A stretch of DNA of 64,000 nucleotides. Origin: Bog-756 sp963727075 (lineage in GTDB: Bacteria > Actinomycetota > Acidimicrobiia > Acidimicrobiales > RAAP-2). The notes below the pieces were generated by a model, which was not told the origin of the DNA, ran no database searches, and saw only the letters and a program-made list of their open reading frames with translations. The DNA lies in assembly GCA_963727075.1 (NCBI GenBank), contig CAVSET010000006.1, forward strand, positions 2,294,001 through 2,358,000. Reading direction: 5' to 3'. The translations under genes and the position numbers were made by a program. This document shows positions 57,071-64,000 of the stretch, piece after piece. Within the stretch, counting starts at the first letter, position 1. Every line of letters begins with the position of its first letter.

Positions 57071-57217
57071 TCACTTGGCCACCACCTTGCGCCGATCCCG
57101 GCGTGTCTTCTTCGTGGCCTCAAGGTGGGCACGCTTCCGATTCGCCCGTGTCCTGGCCCGGTGGTTCGTCGACTTGGCAGCGGCACGCTTGCGGGTTGCT
57201 CCATGCTTGCGGGCCAT
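57071..57217 (-). CDS. Small highly basic protein
   Basis: 48 residues, too short for usual gene callers: MARKHGATRKRAAAKSTNHR, ARTRANRKRAHLEATKKTRR and a basic end. About half the residues are Lys or Arg. Its ATG overlaps the stop of the zinc-ribbon gene (TGATG), so it is translated by coupling. It may bind nucleic acid. Fully in keeping with the compact layout of this operon. Confidence 0.55.
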   Translation of the reverse strand: MARKHGATRKRAAAKSTNHRARTRANRKRAHLEATKKTRRDRRKVVAK

Positions 57218-57390
57218 CACCACATCGACCCTGGGCCGTGGCGCTGGCTGGCAGTCGGGAACCGCCTTACCGTTCGCGGTGGCAGATCGTGGCCGTGGTC
57301 CTCGACCCGGTGGTCAGGGCAGCGAGACTCGCCGGGACGCTGAACCTCGAACCACTCGCCGCATGCTTGACAGGCACGTTCCTCGCTCAC
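57217..57390 (-). CDS. Small zinc-ribbon protein
   Basis: 57 residues, GTG 57390. The first half has two metal knuckles, RACQACGEWFEV and SRCPDHRVEDHGHD (CxxC and CxxH), the second half is basic. The start overlaps the SWIM gene stop (GTGA) and the end overlaps the basic-protein start. Unknown function. Confidence 0.55.
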   Translation of the reverse strand: MSEERACQACGEWFEVQRPGESRCPDHRVEDHGHDLPPRTVRRFPTASQRHGPGSMW

Positions 57391-57587
57391 AATGCCACCC
57401 GGTCGGCCAGGTGCTCAAGCACCCTGGCCACATGTGAGCACCCACCGTCGCCGTCACCGCAGCTACAGAAGAACCGACCATTGCGGCGGCAGACGTCGAA
57501 CACGCCGTTCCGGCATCGGACCGTGGCGGCGAGATTCAGGTCGGCCGTGCTCCAGACGTAAAGGTTGGAGTCGTCAGTGGCGGCCAT
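57387..57587 (-). CDS. SWIM zinc-finger-like protein
   Basis: 66 residues. The C-terminal half FFCSCGDGDGGCSHVARVLE matches the SWIM pattern CxC-x(n)-CxH, which in other proteins binds DNA or protein partners. The N-terminus NLYVWSTADLNLAATVRC is strand-like. It begins a row of three overlapping tiny genes. Confidence 0.6.
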   Translation of the reverse strand: MAATDDSNLYVWSTADLNLAATVRCRNGVFDVCRRNGRFFCSCGDGDGGCSHVARVLEHLADRVAL

Positions 57588-57610
57588 CAGTTGCTCCTCT
57601 CTGTCGAATC

Positions 57611-57715
57611 AACCAAGGAAGGCGGGCTATAAGGCGTCTATGCCGCCCGCCTTGGTTGGCGGGACGGCGGACGTTGAACCTGGGCTGACAACATGGGCGG
57701 CCGCCCGCCTTGGTT
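57611..57715. repeat. Repeat cluster next to rep gene
   Basis: GCCCGCCTTGGTT occurs at 57645-57657 and 57703-57715. Its complement, with four extra bases inside (AACCAAGG-AA-GGCGGGC), lies at 57611-57627, forming an imperfect stem-loop with the first copy. GAACCTGGGC also occurs twice (57675, 57757). The 150-bp gap just after the RepA-like gene stop is a usual place for an origin or terminator. Confidence 0.5.
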
Positions 57716-57737
57716 GTTTGACCAGCGTGTGGCACGT

Positions 57738-58900
57738 TTAGAACTCTTCCTGACGTGAACCTGGGCGGGCCGTTCCTCCCCGGTTGGCGGGTAATCCCCA
57801 CAGAACGCGTCGTTTCACCGTTTTGCCCTCGAGACGACCGACCCTGTTGTGGGTGATTTCTCCTCTGTCAGCCATGGCGTCGAACGTGTCATCGAACATC
57901 TCCCGGCCCCCACCGACCAACGACTTGACCCCGCTTCTGGTCATCGTCCAGGGCTCGTCGGTCAGAGCTTGACGAATGAGCCGCTCCATGCGCCCCACGA
58001 CTGCGTCCCGCTTGGCGTCCCTCGATGACGAGGCGCTGCTGCCGCGGCGGATGTCCCAGGTGATCTCGCCGTCGTGGCTGCCGGTGTCCGCGTCGAACCG
58101 GCCGATCTCCATGTCAAGGTCCCAGGTCATCCCGCCCCACTGGCGGGAACCGACCTCGAACGCCAGCTTGAACGACCCGGCGTCAACGTCGGGCGGTTCA
58201 CGGTGAGCCAGCAACAGCCACGAATCAGCCCATTCGCCAGACCCTGCCATCGTGATGCGCTTCAGCGACATGCCTTGGCCGGTCTGGTTCATGTGGTTGA
58301 CGACCTGCAGACTGGCCCCAGCGTCCATGCAGGGCGTCGAGAGCTGGTTGAGCAACGCGCCCTCCTGGTGGAGGTCGAGGCCCGTGTGGCCGTGCCGTGG
58401 TAGGTGTACAGCGGGTCCATCCCCACGAGCCCCGGCTGTATCTTGGCCAGGTCACGTCGGAGCGTTTCCTGGAATGTCAGACTCGAAATCGGCGCCACGT
58501 CGAACACCGCGTGAATATCGAGATCACCGGGCGTGGTGCCCATTGCCGCACAGATTCGGCGGATACGGCGATGCCACAGCCTCCGCCCGCCTTCGCCCAC
58601 GTAGACCACGACTGGCCTGGCGCCCTGCGGGGTGAACGTGTCGAAGATCGGCAGGCCGCTCGCTACCCCGACGCAGAGGAACCCCAGGATGTAGGACTTC
58701 AGCGTCTTCATCTCGCCGGCAATCGGTCCATAGGTCGGCTCGGCCAACAGGCGCTTGACCAACCAGGCGAAGTCGTCCGGCTCGGCGTCGAGCTCGGCCA
58801 TCGACCAGCGGCGAAGCAACGTCCTGGAATCGACGAGGCCATTCGACGAGGTGGCGCCCAACTGGGTCAGCAGGTGGTCGATGAATGGGGCGTCACTCAT
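57738..58900 (-). CDS. RepA-like AAA ATPase/helicase (frameshifted)
   Basis: RecA-fold replicative ATPase of the AAA_25 type, about 387 residues. The P-loop is unusual, IAGEMKTLKSYILGFLCV (G-x-x-K-x-x-K-S), a variant seen in actinophage and plasmid RepA-like proteins. Walker B is GLVGMDPLYTYHG. After a shift near 58378, VVNHMNQTGQGMSLKRITMA and GSGEWADSWLLLAHREPP follow, then a C-terminal winged-helix-like part (MTRSGVKSLVGGGREMFDDT). ATG 58900 overlaps the Prim-Pol stop (ATGA). Confidence 0.8.
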
Positions 58901-59739
58901 GCGACTCTCCTCGGTGACCGAATCCCGGCAGTCATGCCGCTTTCGATGGTGCGCTTGGCTTCCGTGTCCGACAGACCGATCTGGCGGGCTACGGCCAGTA
59001 GGGCGGTGATGACCTCCTCGCCTCCCAGTTGGTTGGCCGCAACCAGTTGAGCGAGACTGTGGGCGGCGACGTTCACTGGTGGTTACGGCTGCCCTCCGTC
59101 GCCGTAGCCAGGCGGCCGAGCTCCCCTTTCAGGGCAGCGGCGCCGTATCCGGTACGTCCGGCGTGACGTGGCAGGACTGAAACGGTCGCCGGCGGTGACG
59201 CTTTCTTCTTTCGGTCGAACAGGGCCAGCACCCACGCCGGGGCGGCGACAATCGGTGTATCGGGCCCGAGGTCTTGTGGCGTGCCGGTCATCCAGTCCCA
59301 GGTTCCACCGTCCGCCTTCACGCTCGGCGGCGCCACCACATATGCCCTTGCCCCGCCAGTCAACACCGGCCAGGCCGCCGAGATTCACGGTGTTGCCCTT
59401 GCCGGTGATCTTGACGTAGCAATGCCAACCTCGTGGTGTGCAGACTGTCGGGCCTTCGATATCGGGCCCGGAGGCTTCCCTCCGACCAGACCTCGAGGCG
59501 TTCCAGTGCGTCAGGGCCGTCGATGTCGATGACGTCGAAGTGGAGCCCGGTCTTCAGCCCGATGTTCGCCTCGGGTTCGGCAGACCACCACCGGCGGATC
59601 TGGACGTGGTCGCGGGTGGCGTCCTTCAGCCCGTGGGGCGCCAGCTTGCCATGGTGGCCCGCTCGGGCATGAGTGGGAAGACCGGCCACCCTCGCGTGGC
59701 GTAGTCGAGGGCGGCGTCGACGACGGTCGAGGCGGTCAC
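58897..59739 (-). CDS. Bifunctional DNA primase/polymerase (Prim-Pol), frameshifted
   Basis: Archaeo-eukaryotic-type primase that starts element replication. Pieces: STVVDAALDYATRGWPVFPL, LKDATRDHVQIRRWWSAEPE, NIGLKTGLHFDVIDIDGPDA (catalytic DID), TPRGWHCYVKITGKGNTVNL, AYVVAPPSVKADGGTWDWM, then KGELGRLATATEGSRNH and the C-terminal VNVAAHSLAQLVAANQLGGE and IESGMTAGIRSPR. About four shifts (near 59655, 59475, 59358, 59077). GTG 59739 overlaps the stop of the excisionase-like gene. Confidence 0.85.
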
Positions 59740-59945
59740 GACAGCGCGACGCCGTCGTACACGGTGTCCCTCACGTCGCCGACACTGTCGACCCACTGGT
59801 CGAGCAACTTGTCACTGATGACCAGACGTCGCCCGATGCGCCGCGCCGGCAAGTGGCCATCACGGGCCAGGCGGTACAACGTCGCCGCGGTCGGTGTGCC
59901 GCCACAGTGCTCTGACGCTTCCGACATCGTCAGGAACTTGCTCAT
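59736..59945 (-). CDS. Excisionase/MerR-like HTH protein
   Basis: 69 residues: MSKFLTMSEASEHCGGTPTA and TLYRLARDGHLPARRIGRRL form the winged-helix of helix_turn_helix_17/excisionase type. It may control integration versus excision or the rep promoter. Overlaps both neighbours by 4 bp. The second of two tandem proteins of this type. Confidence 0.8.
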   Translation of the reverse strand: MSKFLTMSEASEHCGGTPTAATLYRLARDGHLPARRIGRRLVISDKLLDQWVDSVGDVRDTVYDGVALS

Positions 59946-60124
59946 CCGGCACGCAGCGTTTCGACATACCGCTCAAGCTCGGCCCGCTCGATGAGACGGC
60001 GCCGGCCGATGTTGACGCTGTGAATGCTGCCGTCTGCGATGAGCTTGTACATCTGCGACCGGCAGATGCTCAGTGCGGCCGCGGCGGGCTCAACGTCGAG
60101 CAGGATGGGAATGGGGTCATTCAT
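59942..60124 (-). CDS. Excisionase-family DNA-binding protein
   Basis: 60 residues: ILLDVEPAAAALSICRSQMY, KLIADGSIHSVNIGRRRLIE, RAELERYVETL, a typical excisionase (Xis-like) winged helix. First gene of the minus-strand replication operon; GGAGACAGAT before ATG 60124. A hairpin lies 20 bp upstream in the leader. Confidence 0.85.
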   Translation of the reverse strand: MNDPIPILLDVEPAAAALSICRSQMYKLIADGSIHSVNIGRRRLIERAELERYVETLRAG

Positions 60125-60449
60125 ATCTGTCTCCAGACGCGACGAACCCGCCTCCGACCGAGGCGGGTTGGGATTGTGGACGGCGTTCGGTCCCGGCCGT
60201 TACGGGGTCGGCGTCAGCGGTACATGTACCGGTCGGCGCGACAGCGCCCTCCGAGGTGGAGGGCGCTAGGCGATTAGGTCCGGCTCAGTGGCGGACGAGA
60301 AAAGCGCCGGACCAGATGGTCAACGGCGCTTCGGTGACTATACCGCTATGTACACACTCATACTAGGGTACATACGTACACTATCGTACCTGGGGACATT
60401 TCGCAAGTCCCCAGGTCAGCGGCTGGCGACAGGTGGTACCTGCCGCCTG
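60125..60449. promoter_or_regulatory. Leader/control region of the xis-rep operon
   Basis: 325 bp without a gene. Four GTAC motifs at 60350, 60368, 60376 and 60386 sit in the most AT-rich patch of the element and probably mark the promoter/operator for the leftward operon. Hairpins: AACCCGCCTC/GAGGCGGGTT (60145-60169, loop 5), AGCGCCCTCC/GGAGGGCGCT (60243-60267, loop 5), AAGCGCC/GGCGCTT (60302-60331), CCTGGGGAC/GTCCCCAGG (60389-60415). The first lies in the xis leader and could be a terminator or attenuator. Confidence 0.6.
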
Positions 60450-60731
60450 CTACTTCAGTGAGCGGGCGATTTCCTTGAGGATGAGGTCGATAGACCGTTC
60501 CTGGCCCTTTCGCTGCCACTGCTTCTCGCAGGCGTAGCAGCGGCCGGATGACCGAAGGGGCTTCTCAAACTGACAGTTCATGCAGTGCCGGCGGGGCATC
60601 CCGAGGGCAACCCACTCCTGCTCGTGCCTCTGGGCCGTGTCCTGGATGAACTCCCATTCGTCCAGCACGTCCTGGTCAGACTCCGAGAGCTGTTGTTCCC
60701 ACAGGGGCCTGTCGTCTATTTCGCGGGTCAC
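60450..60731 (-). CDS. Small zinc-ribbon element protein
   Basis: 93 residues, GTG 60731, overlapping the integrase stop (GTGA). Acidic N-terminal helices (ESDQDVLDEWEFIQDTAQRH) are followed by a C4 ribbon HCMNCQFEKPLRSSGRCYAC and a basic helix. Co-translation with the integrase suggests an integration accessory role, which is inference. Confidence 0.6.
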   Translation of the reverse strand: MTREIDDRPLWEQQLSESDQDVLDEWEFIQDTAQRHEQEWVALGMPRRHCMNCQFEKPLRSSGRCYACEKQWQRKGQERSIDLILKEIARSLK

Positions 60732-61862
60732 GACTTAGCTCCTGCCGTGAGTGCCCTGCCCAGCGCCGTAGCTGCCAGCCGGTCCTGCTGGGGTAGGGCG
60801 TGCGAATACACCCGCAGCGTCACCGAGGCGTCCCGGTGGCCCAGCCGCCCCGCCACGGTCCGGACGTCGGTTCCTCCGGCGACCATCTGGGTGGCGGCGA
60901 AGTGGCGGAGGCTGTGGAGGTGGCAGTCCACCCCGGCCCTCTTGGCGATGCGCTTGACATAATGCGTCACCGTGTCTGGCGAGATGGGCGTCACGCCGTC
61001 ACAGGTGAATACGGGGGTCACGGGGCTGACTTCGGTTCCCAGGTCCCTCGCCCGATCCTCGGCCGTGGCCAGGTGCCGGCGCAACACCTCGGTCCCGAAC
61101 TCATCGAGGGCGATGACACGGACCCCGTGGGACTTCGTCCCCTTCACAATCCACTTGCCGCCCACCACGGCCACCGACCGCTCGATGAGCAGTGTCTCAG
61201 CCTCCCAGTCGACGTCGGACCACCGGAGCCCCAGTAGCTCGCCCCGGCGTGCCCCCGTGACCGCAGCCAGGGCGATGAACGCCCCTATATCGGGGTCGTC
61301 CGCCACGGCGGCGGCAATCATGGCCTGGACGTCCTCGGCGGTAGGTGCCACCGTCTGGGCCTGGTACACCGTGGGTGGTGTGGCCCGTTCGGCGGGATTG
61401 GTGGCCAGCTCACCCCGCTTGACCCCGTAGGCCATAGCGGCGGAGATGACGGCGTGAACCCGACGCACGGATGCAGGCGACAAGGGGCGCTCACGGAGGG
61501 CCACGTACAGATCGTCGAGCATCCCCGGGGTGACGTCGCGGCAGTGCGACCTTCCCCAGGACGGGCTTGATGGTTCGGTCAATCGTCCGCTTGTGCTCTC
61601 TGACCGTCGTCGGGCTCAATCCCTTGAGGGCCGTGGTATTCGCCAGCCAGCGGTCCAGCCATTCGCCGAACGTCACGGCCGGGCCGGTGTGGTCGGTGGC
61701 CCCGACCTCCCTGACGAGCTCGGCCAGTGCTTCGTCGGCTCGCTTGGCCGTCCCGTGCACCGTCCTCGAGACGTACTTGGATTTCCCGGTGACAGGCGAG
61801 CGGCCGGCGTGGACCCTCAGCTCCCAAACACCCGGGCGGACCTTGCGACGTGAACCCTTCAC
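60728..61862 (-). CDS. int: Tyrosine recombinase (phage-type integrase), frameshifted
   Basis: Site-specific integrase of about 378 residues for the adjacent tRNA-Thr. N-terminal arm-binding domain (KGSRRKVRPGVWELRVHAGR, SKYVSRTVHGTAKRADEALA), core-binding SAM-like domain (TFGEWLDRWLANTTALKGLS), then the catalytic domain: TGARRGELLGLRWSDVD (Arg I), HSLRHFAATQMVAGG (His-x-x-Arg), GHRDASVTLRVYSH (His/Tyr). One shift near 61545. GTG 61862 is chosen as the start of the arm domain. Directly next to the intact tRNA gene (attR side). Confidence 0.92.
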
Positions 61863-61877
61863 GCTCCCAATCCTATC

Positions 61878-61899
61878 GTATATGGGGTGGATATGGGAA
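61878..61899 (+). repeat. 11-bp repeat pair, possible integrase arm sites (right)
   Basis: GTATATGGGGT followed by GGATATGGGAA, each differing by one to three bases from the GGATATGGGAT units near attL. It lies 16 bp upstream of the integrase start and 30 bp from the att core, so binding could also affect int expression. Confidence 0.45.
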
Positions 61900-61928
61900 G
61901 CCGCCTTGCCGAACACCCCATCTGACCT

Positions 61929-61974
61929 GGAGCCTGGGAGGAGAATCGAACTCCTGACCTACGCATTACGAGTG
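61929..61974. repeat. Right attachment site (attR core, 46 bp)
   Basis: Identical to 47907-47952. Covers the anticodon-stem to 3'-end part of tRNA-Thr plus CC of the encoded CCA. The A of CCA is present here (T at 61928 on plus) but not at the left copy. Confidence 0.93.
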
Positions 61975-62003
61975 CGTTGCTCTACCGACTGAGCTACCCA
62001 GGC
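61931..62003 (-). tRNA. tRNA-Thr (anticodon CGT), integration target
   Basis: 73-nt cloverleaf read leftward from 62003: acceptor GCCTGGG/CCCAGGC, D arm GCTC/GAGC, anticodon arm ACGCA-CTCGTAA-TGCGT with anticodon CGT, T arm AGGAG-TTCGATT-CTCCT, discriminator T. CCA is encoded at 61928-61930. The gene is intact and used as the integration site. Confidence 0.96.
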
Positions 62004-62138
62004 GAGGAGAGACACGCTATCGGAACGCCGGCGACCGCCCGGCCCCGAACGGGTCGGTCTCCGGGACCTGGCCGGGCAGGTGGGAACCATCCGACACCCT
62101 GCGTCAAGGGCGTTCGCCGTCGGCCACATCCGGGCCGT

Positions 62139-63305
62139 TCAGTCGTTCATCCCCGACAGCTCGACCATCAGCGCCTCCATCATCAGCGACTCGTTGGCGT
62201 TGCGGCCCAGGGCCACCGAGGCCTCGCTGATGGCGTCCACCTGGCGTGCCGCCCGGCCACTCTCGGCGGCGCGACCCGCAGACGCGGCATCCCCGGCAGC
62301 ACCGACCGTGGCGATCAACCGATCGCGGTACACCTCGGCCAACGTGGCCAGGCCGAATCGGAGGTCATCGGTACGCCAACGTCTCTCTTCCCGCTTGTGG
62401 CGCTCCTCGACCTGCCGGCGTCCGGTGACGCCCCGGGCACCGATGAGCTCCGCCTGCTCGGCCATGGCCACCAGCTCGGCGGCGTGTTGCTCCCGGAGGG
62501 GGGCGAGGGCCTCGTCGGCCGAGGCCAGCAGCTCGGCGGCCACCACCGCAGCAGCTGCCCCACTTCCGTCGAGCCGCGCCGGCACCGCGCGCCACTGCTC
62601 CTGCCGGGCCACGTAGCCGGGATCGTCCACCAACAGGCCGGCCCGGTCGAGGCGGCCCCCCGACGCCCGGGCCACCGACTCGGCCTGGTCCGGCGACACG
62701 CCCCGTCGGACCAGCCATTCGACCACTGCCTCCTCGGGTACTGGGTCGAAGGCGATCTGCACGCACCGGCTCACGATGGTGGCCAGGATGGACGGCAGGT
62801 CGTCGGCGAGCAGGACGAACACGGTCGCCGGAGGAGGCTCCTCCACCGTCTTCAGCAAGGCCGGCACCGCCCGCTCCGCCAGATGGAGGTCCGTGACCAT
62901 CAACACCTGGCGTGCCGATTCCAATGGACGGCGCTGGGCCCGGGACACGATCAACCGCGCTTCATCCACGTCGAGCGCGGCGGCGGTCCGTTCCACCACG
63001 ACCAGGTCGGGATGGGTCCCGGCCAGGGCCCGACGGCAGGTGTTGCACACCCCGCACCCGCCCGTTGGGCAGAGCAACGCCGCGGCCAGCCCCCGCGCCG
63101 CGGCCCGCTTCCCGGAGCCGGGCGGGCCGTGGAGCATGAAGGCGTGCACCGGCCGACGCGCCGCCCCCCTGAGCTGGGCCACAGCCCGCTCCTGCCCAAC
63201 CACGTCGGCGAAGAGGGACGGTGACGGCAGGGAGCCGGCGTCGGCGACCGAGGCGTCGGCCGCGGCGTCGGTGCCGGTGCCTGAGGCGGGGGGACTAGTG
63301 GGCAT
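62139..63305 (-). CDS. holB: DNA polymerase III delta-prime subunit
   Basis: Clamp-loader subunit. 388 residues: FADVVGQERAVAQLRGAA, HAFMLHGPPGSGKRAAARGL (Walker A present though delta-prime is often non-functional), zinc knuckles in CPTGGCGVCNTCRRAL, VLMVTDLHLAERAVPALLKT, VEEPPPATVFVLLADDLPSI and the SRC motif in TIVSRCVQI. ATG 63305 overlaps the tmk stop by 11 bp, as in other actinobacteria. Confidence 0.93.
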   Translation of the reverse strand: MPTSPPASGTGTDAAADASVADAGSLPSPSLFADVVGQERAVAQLRGAARRPVHAFMLHGPPGSGKRAAARGLAAALLCPTGGCGVCNTCRRALAGTHPDLVVVERTAAALDVDEARLIVSRAQRRPLESARQVLMVTDLHLAERAVPALLKTVEEPPPATVFVLLADDLPSILATIVSRCVQIAFDPVPEEAVVEWLVRRGVSPDQAESVARASGGRLDRAGLLVDDPGYVARQEQWRAVPARLDGSGAAAAVVAAELLASADEALAPLREQHAAELVAMAEQAELIGARGVTGRRQVEERHKREERRWRTDDLRFGLATLAEVYRDRLIATVGAAGDAASAGRAAESGRAARQVDAISEASVALGRNANESLMMEALMVELSGMND

Positions 63306-63927
63306 CTTCCGCCAACCCGAGCACAGCCGCGACTCCCGACCATGCCGCGGCGGCGACCTCGTCGACCGGTCCCGAGCCGTCGACCACGACCCAGGGGGTG
63401 GTCGCCTCGGCCGCCAGCTGGCGGTAGCCGTCGGCCACCCGCTGCTGGAACTCACCGCCTTGACCCTCGAGACGATCGTCGGGCGTGCCCCGGCGACGCG
63501 AGGCGGCCACCTCGACCGGCACATCGATGAGCACGGTGGCATCGGGGGCCACGCCGCCGGTGGCCCAGTGGATGAGCCCGGCCAGAGCGGCGGGGTCGAG
63601 GCCCCGTCCGTAGCCCTGGTAGGCGAGGGTCGAGGCGGAGAACCGATCGGTCACCACCCATGTCCCCGTCTCGAGCGCCGGCGCCACCACCTCGGCCACG
63701 TGCTGGGCCCGGTCGGCCGCCATCAGCAGCGCCTCGGTCCGGGTGGCCACCGGACCCTCCCCCGCGTCCAGGAGCAGCCGCCGCAGCGAGCTCCCGAGCG
63801 CGGTGGCCCCGGGTTCGAAGGTGAGCAGGGCGGCGAGCCGTTCGGCCAACAGCTGGGCCTGGGTGGACTTACCGCAGCCGTCGATTCCTTCCAGAGCGAT
63901 CAGGCGACCCCGTGCGGTGCGATTCAC
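63295..63927 (-). CDS. tmk: Thymidylate kinase
   Basis: Phosphorylates dTMP. 210 residues: P-loop LIALEGIDGCGKSTQAQLLA, LLMAADRAQHVAEVV, VVTDRFSASTLAYQGYGRGL (DR motif), and VLIDVPVEVAASRRRGTPDD lid region. GTG 63927 overlaps the topA stop (GTGA). Confidence 0.95.
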   Translation of the reverse strand: MNRTARGRLIALEGIDGCGKSTQAQLLAERLAALLTFEPGATALGSSLRRLLLDAGEGPVATRTEALLMAADRAQHVAEVVAPALETGTWVVTDRFSASTLAYQGYGRGLDPAALAGLIHWATGGVAPDATVLIDVPVEVAASRRRGTPDDRLEGQGGEFQQRVADGYRQLAAEATTPWVVVDGSGPVDEVAAAAWSGVAAVLGLAEDAH

Positions 63928-64000
63928 TCGGAGTTGTCGGCCCTCGGCACGGCGGCCCTCGGAGCCGCCCTCTTCTTCGCCGCCGCCTTGGTGGTGCCCC
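63924..64000 (-). CDS. topA: DNA topoisomerase I, C-terminal end only
   Basis: Only the last 24 codons lie in the window: a Lys/Ala-rich tail (GTTKAAAKKRAAPRAAVPRA) ending at TGA 63924-63926. Basic Lys/Ala repeats at the C-terminus are typical of actinobacterial TopA, and topA-tmk-holB is the usual order. The assignment rests on this context because no catalytic part is visible. Confidence 0.6.
   Translation of the reverse strand, partial: GTTKAAAKKRAAPRAAVPRADNSE

Larger units (their letters stand above)
47907..61974. mobile_element. Integrated tRNA-Thr-targeted element, about 14 kb
   Basis: Bounded by 46-bp direct repeats at 47907-47952 and 61929-61974; the right copy is part of an intact tRNA-Thr gene, and a tyrosine integrase lies next to it. 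Contents: excision, replication (Prim-Pol plus RepA-like ATPase), HNH and tiny zinc-binding genes on the right; cargo and a broken IS110 on the left. No structural phage genes, relaxase or FtsK/TraB-like transfer gene is seen. This fits a satellite-like or integrative plasmid-like element that needs a helper to move. Internal 11-bp repeats near both ends look like integrase arm sites. Confidence 0.9.

Overview
The window is GC-rich, densely coding DNA from an actinobacterium, most likely of the class Acidimicrobiia. The gene content and order support this: clpC-radA-disA-carD-ispD-ispF-rlmB, a SigR/RsrA-type sigma/anti-sigma pair, ergothioneine genes, trehalose OtsA/OtsB, a DUF2342 zincin beside tilS-hpt, and topA-tmk-holB. 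The class assignment is an inference; no rRNA gene is present to settle it.

Layout. 1-4.8 kb: an MFS exporter with its TetR regulator, then otsA and otsB and a LytR_C-domain membrane protein. 4.9-9.6 kb: tRNA-Thr(TGT), egtB-egtD, a dihydrolipoamide-dehydrogenase-like flavoprotein and a lipoprotein. 9.7-17.7 kb (minus): a run of housekeeping genes, rlmB, ispF, ispD, carD, disA (c-di-AMP synthase), radA and clpC. 17.9-21.7 kb: polyprenyl diphosphate synthase, a secreted helical protein, an SRPBCC protein and a sulfatase. 21.7-32.5 kb (minus): a tightly overlapping cofactor run reading zincin, tilS, hpt, folE, folP, a degenerate phosphatase, folB, folK, DUF2520, panC, nadB, nadC, coaX, that is folate, pantothenate/CoA and NAD synthesis together. 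32.6-36.3 kb: rsrA/sigR, a secreted hydrolase and a TetR. 36.4-45.2 kb: an MmpL transporter and a lipid/xenobiotic-type accessory cluster (two SDRs, an APH-family kinase, a sulfotransferase, and DUF7064-like and DUF1214-like proteins). 45.2-47.9 kb: a truncated MFS gene joined to a fragment of a small CDGH-motif gene, then small genes and a stretch without recognisable genes.

47,907-61,974 is an integrated mobile element of about 14 kb. A 46-bp direct repeat, identical to the 3' part of tRNA-Thr(CGT), flanks it, and a tyrosine integrase lies next to the intact tRNA gene. Its right half is a minus-strand replication/excision module: integrase, zinc-ribbon protein, two excisionase-like proteins, Prim-Pol primase, RepA-like ATPase, a string of tiny zinc-binding or basic proteins, and HNH nuclease. 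Its left half holds cargo: a two-gene toxin-antitoxin-like unit, an ADP-ribosyltransferase-like protein with a 30-residue leader gene, small CDGH proteins, a broken IS110 transposase, an SRPBCC protein, and a MarR-hemerythrin-VOC cluster behind a 30-bp perfect palindrome. No capsid, tail or conjugation genes are seen, so a phage-satellite-like or integrative-plasmid-like element is the best guess. holB, tmk and the end of topA follow the tRNA.

Many genes, including ones that should be essential such as tilS, contain single-base frameshifts, most densely at 36-46 kb and 48-61 kb. I read most of these as consensus errors, not pseudogenes, so such genes are listed as whole loci and the shifts are noted.
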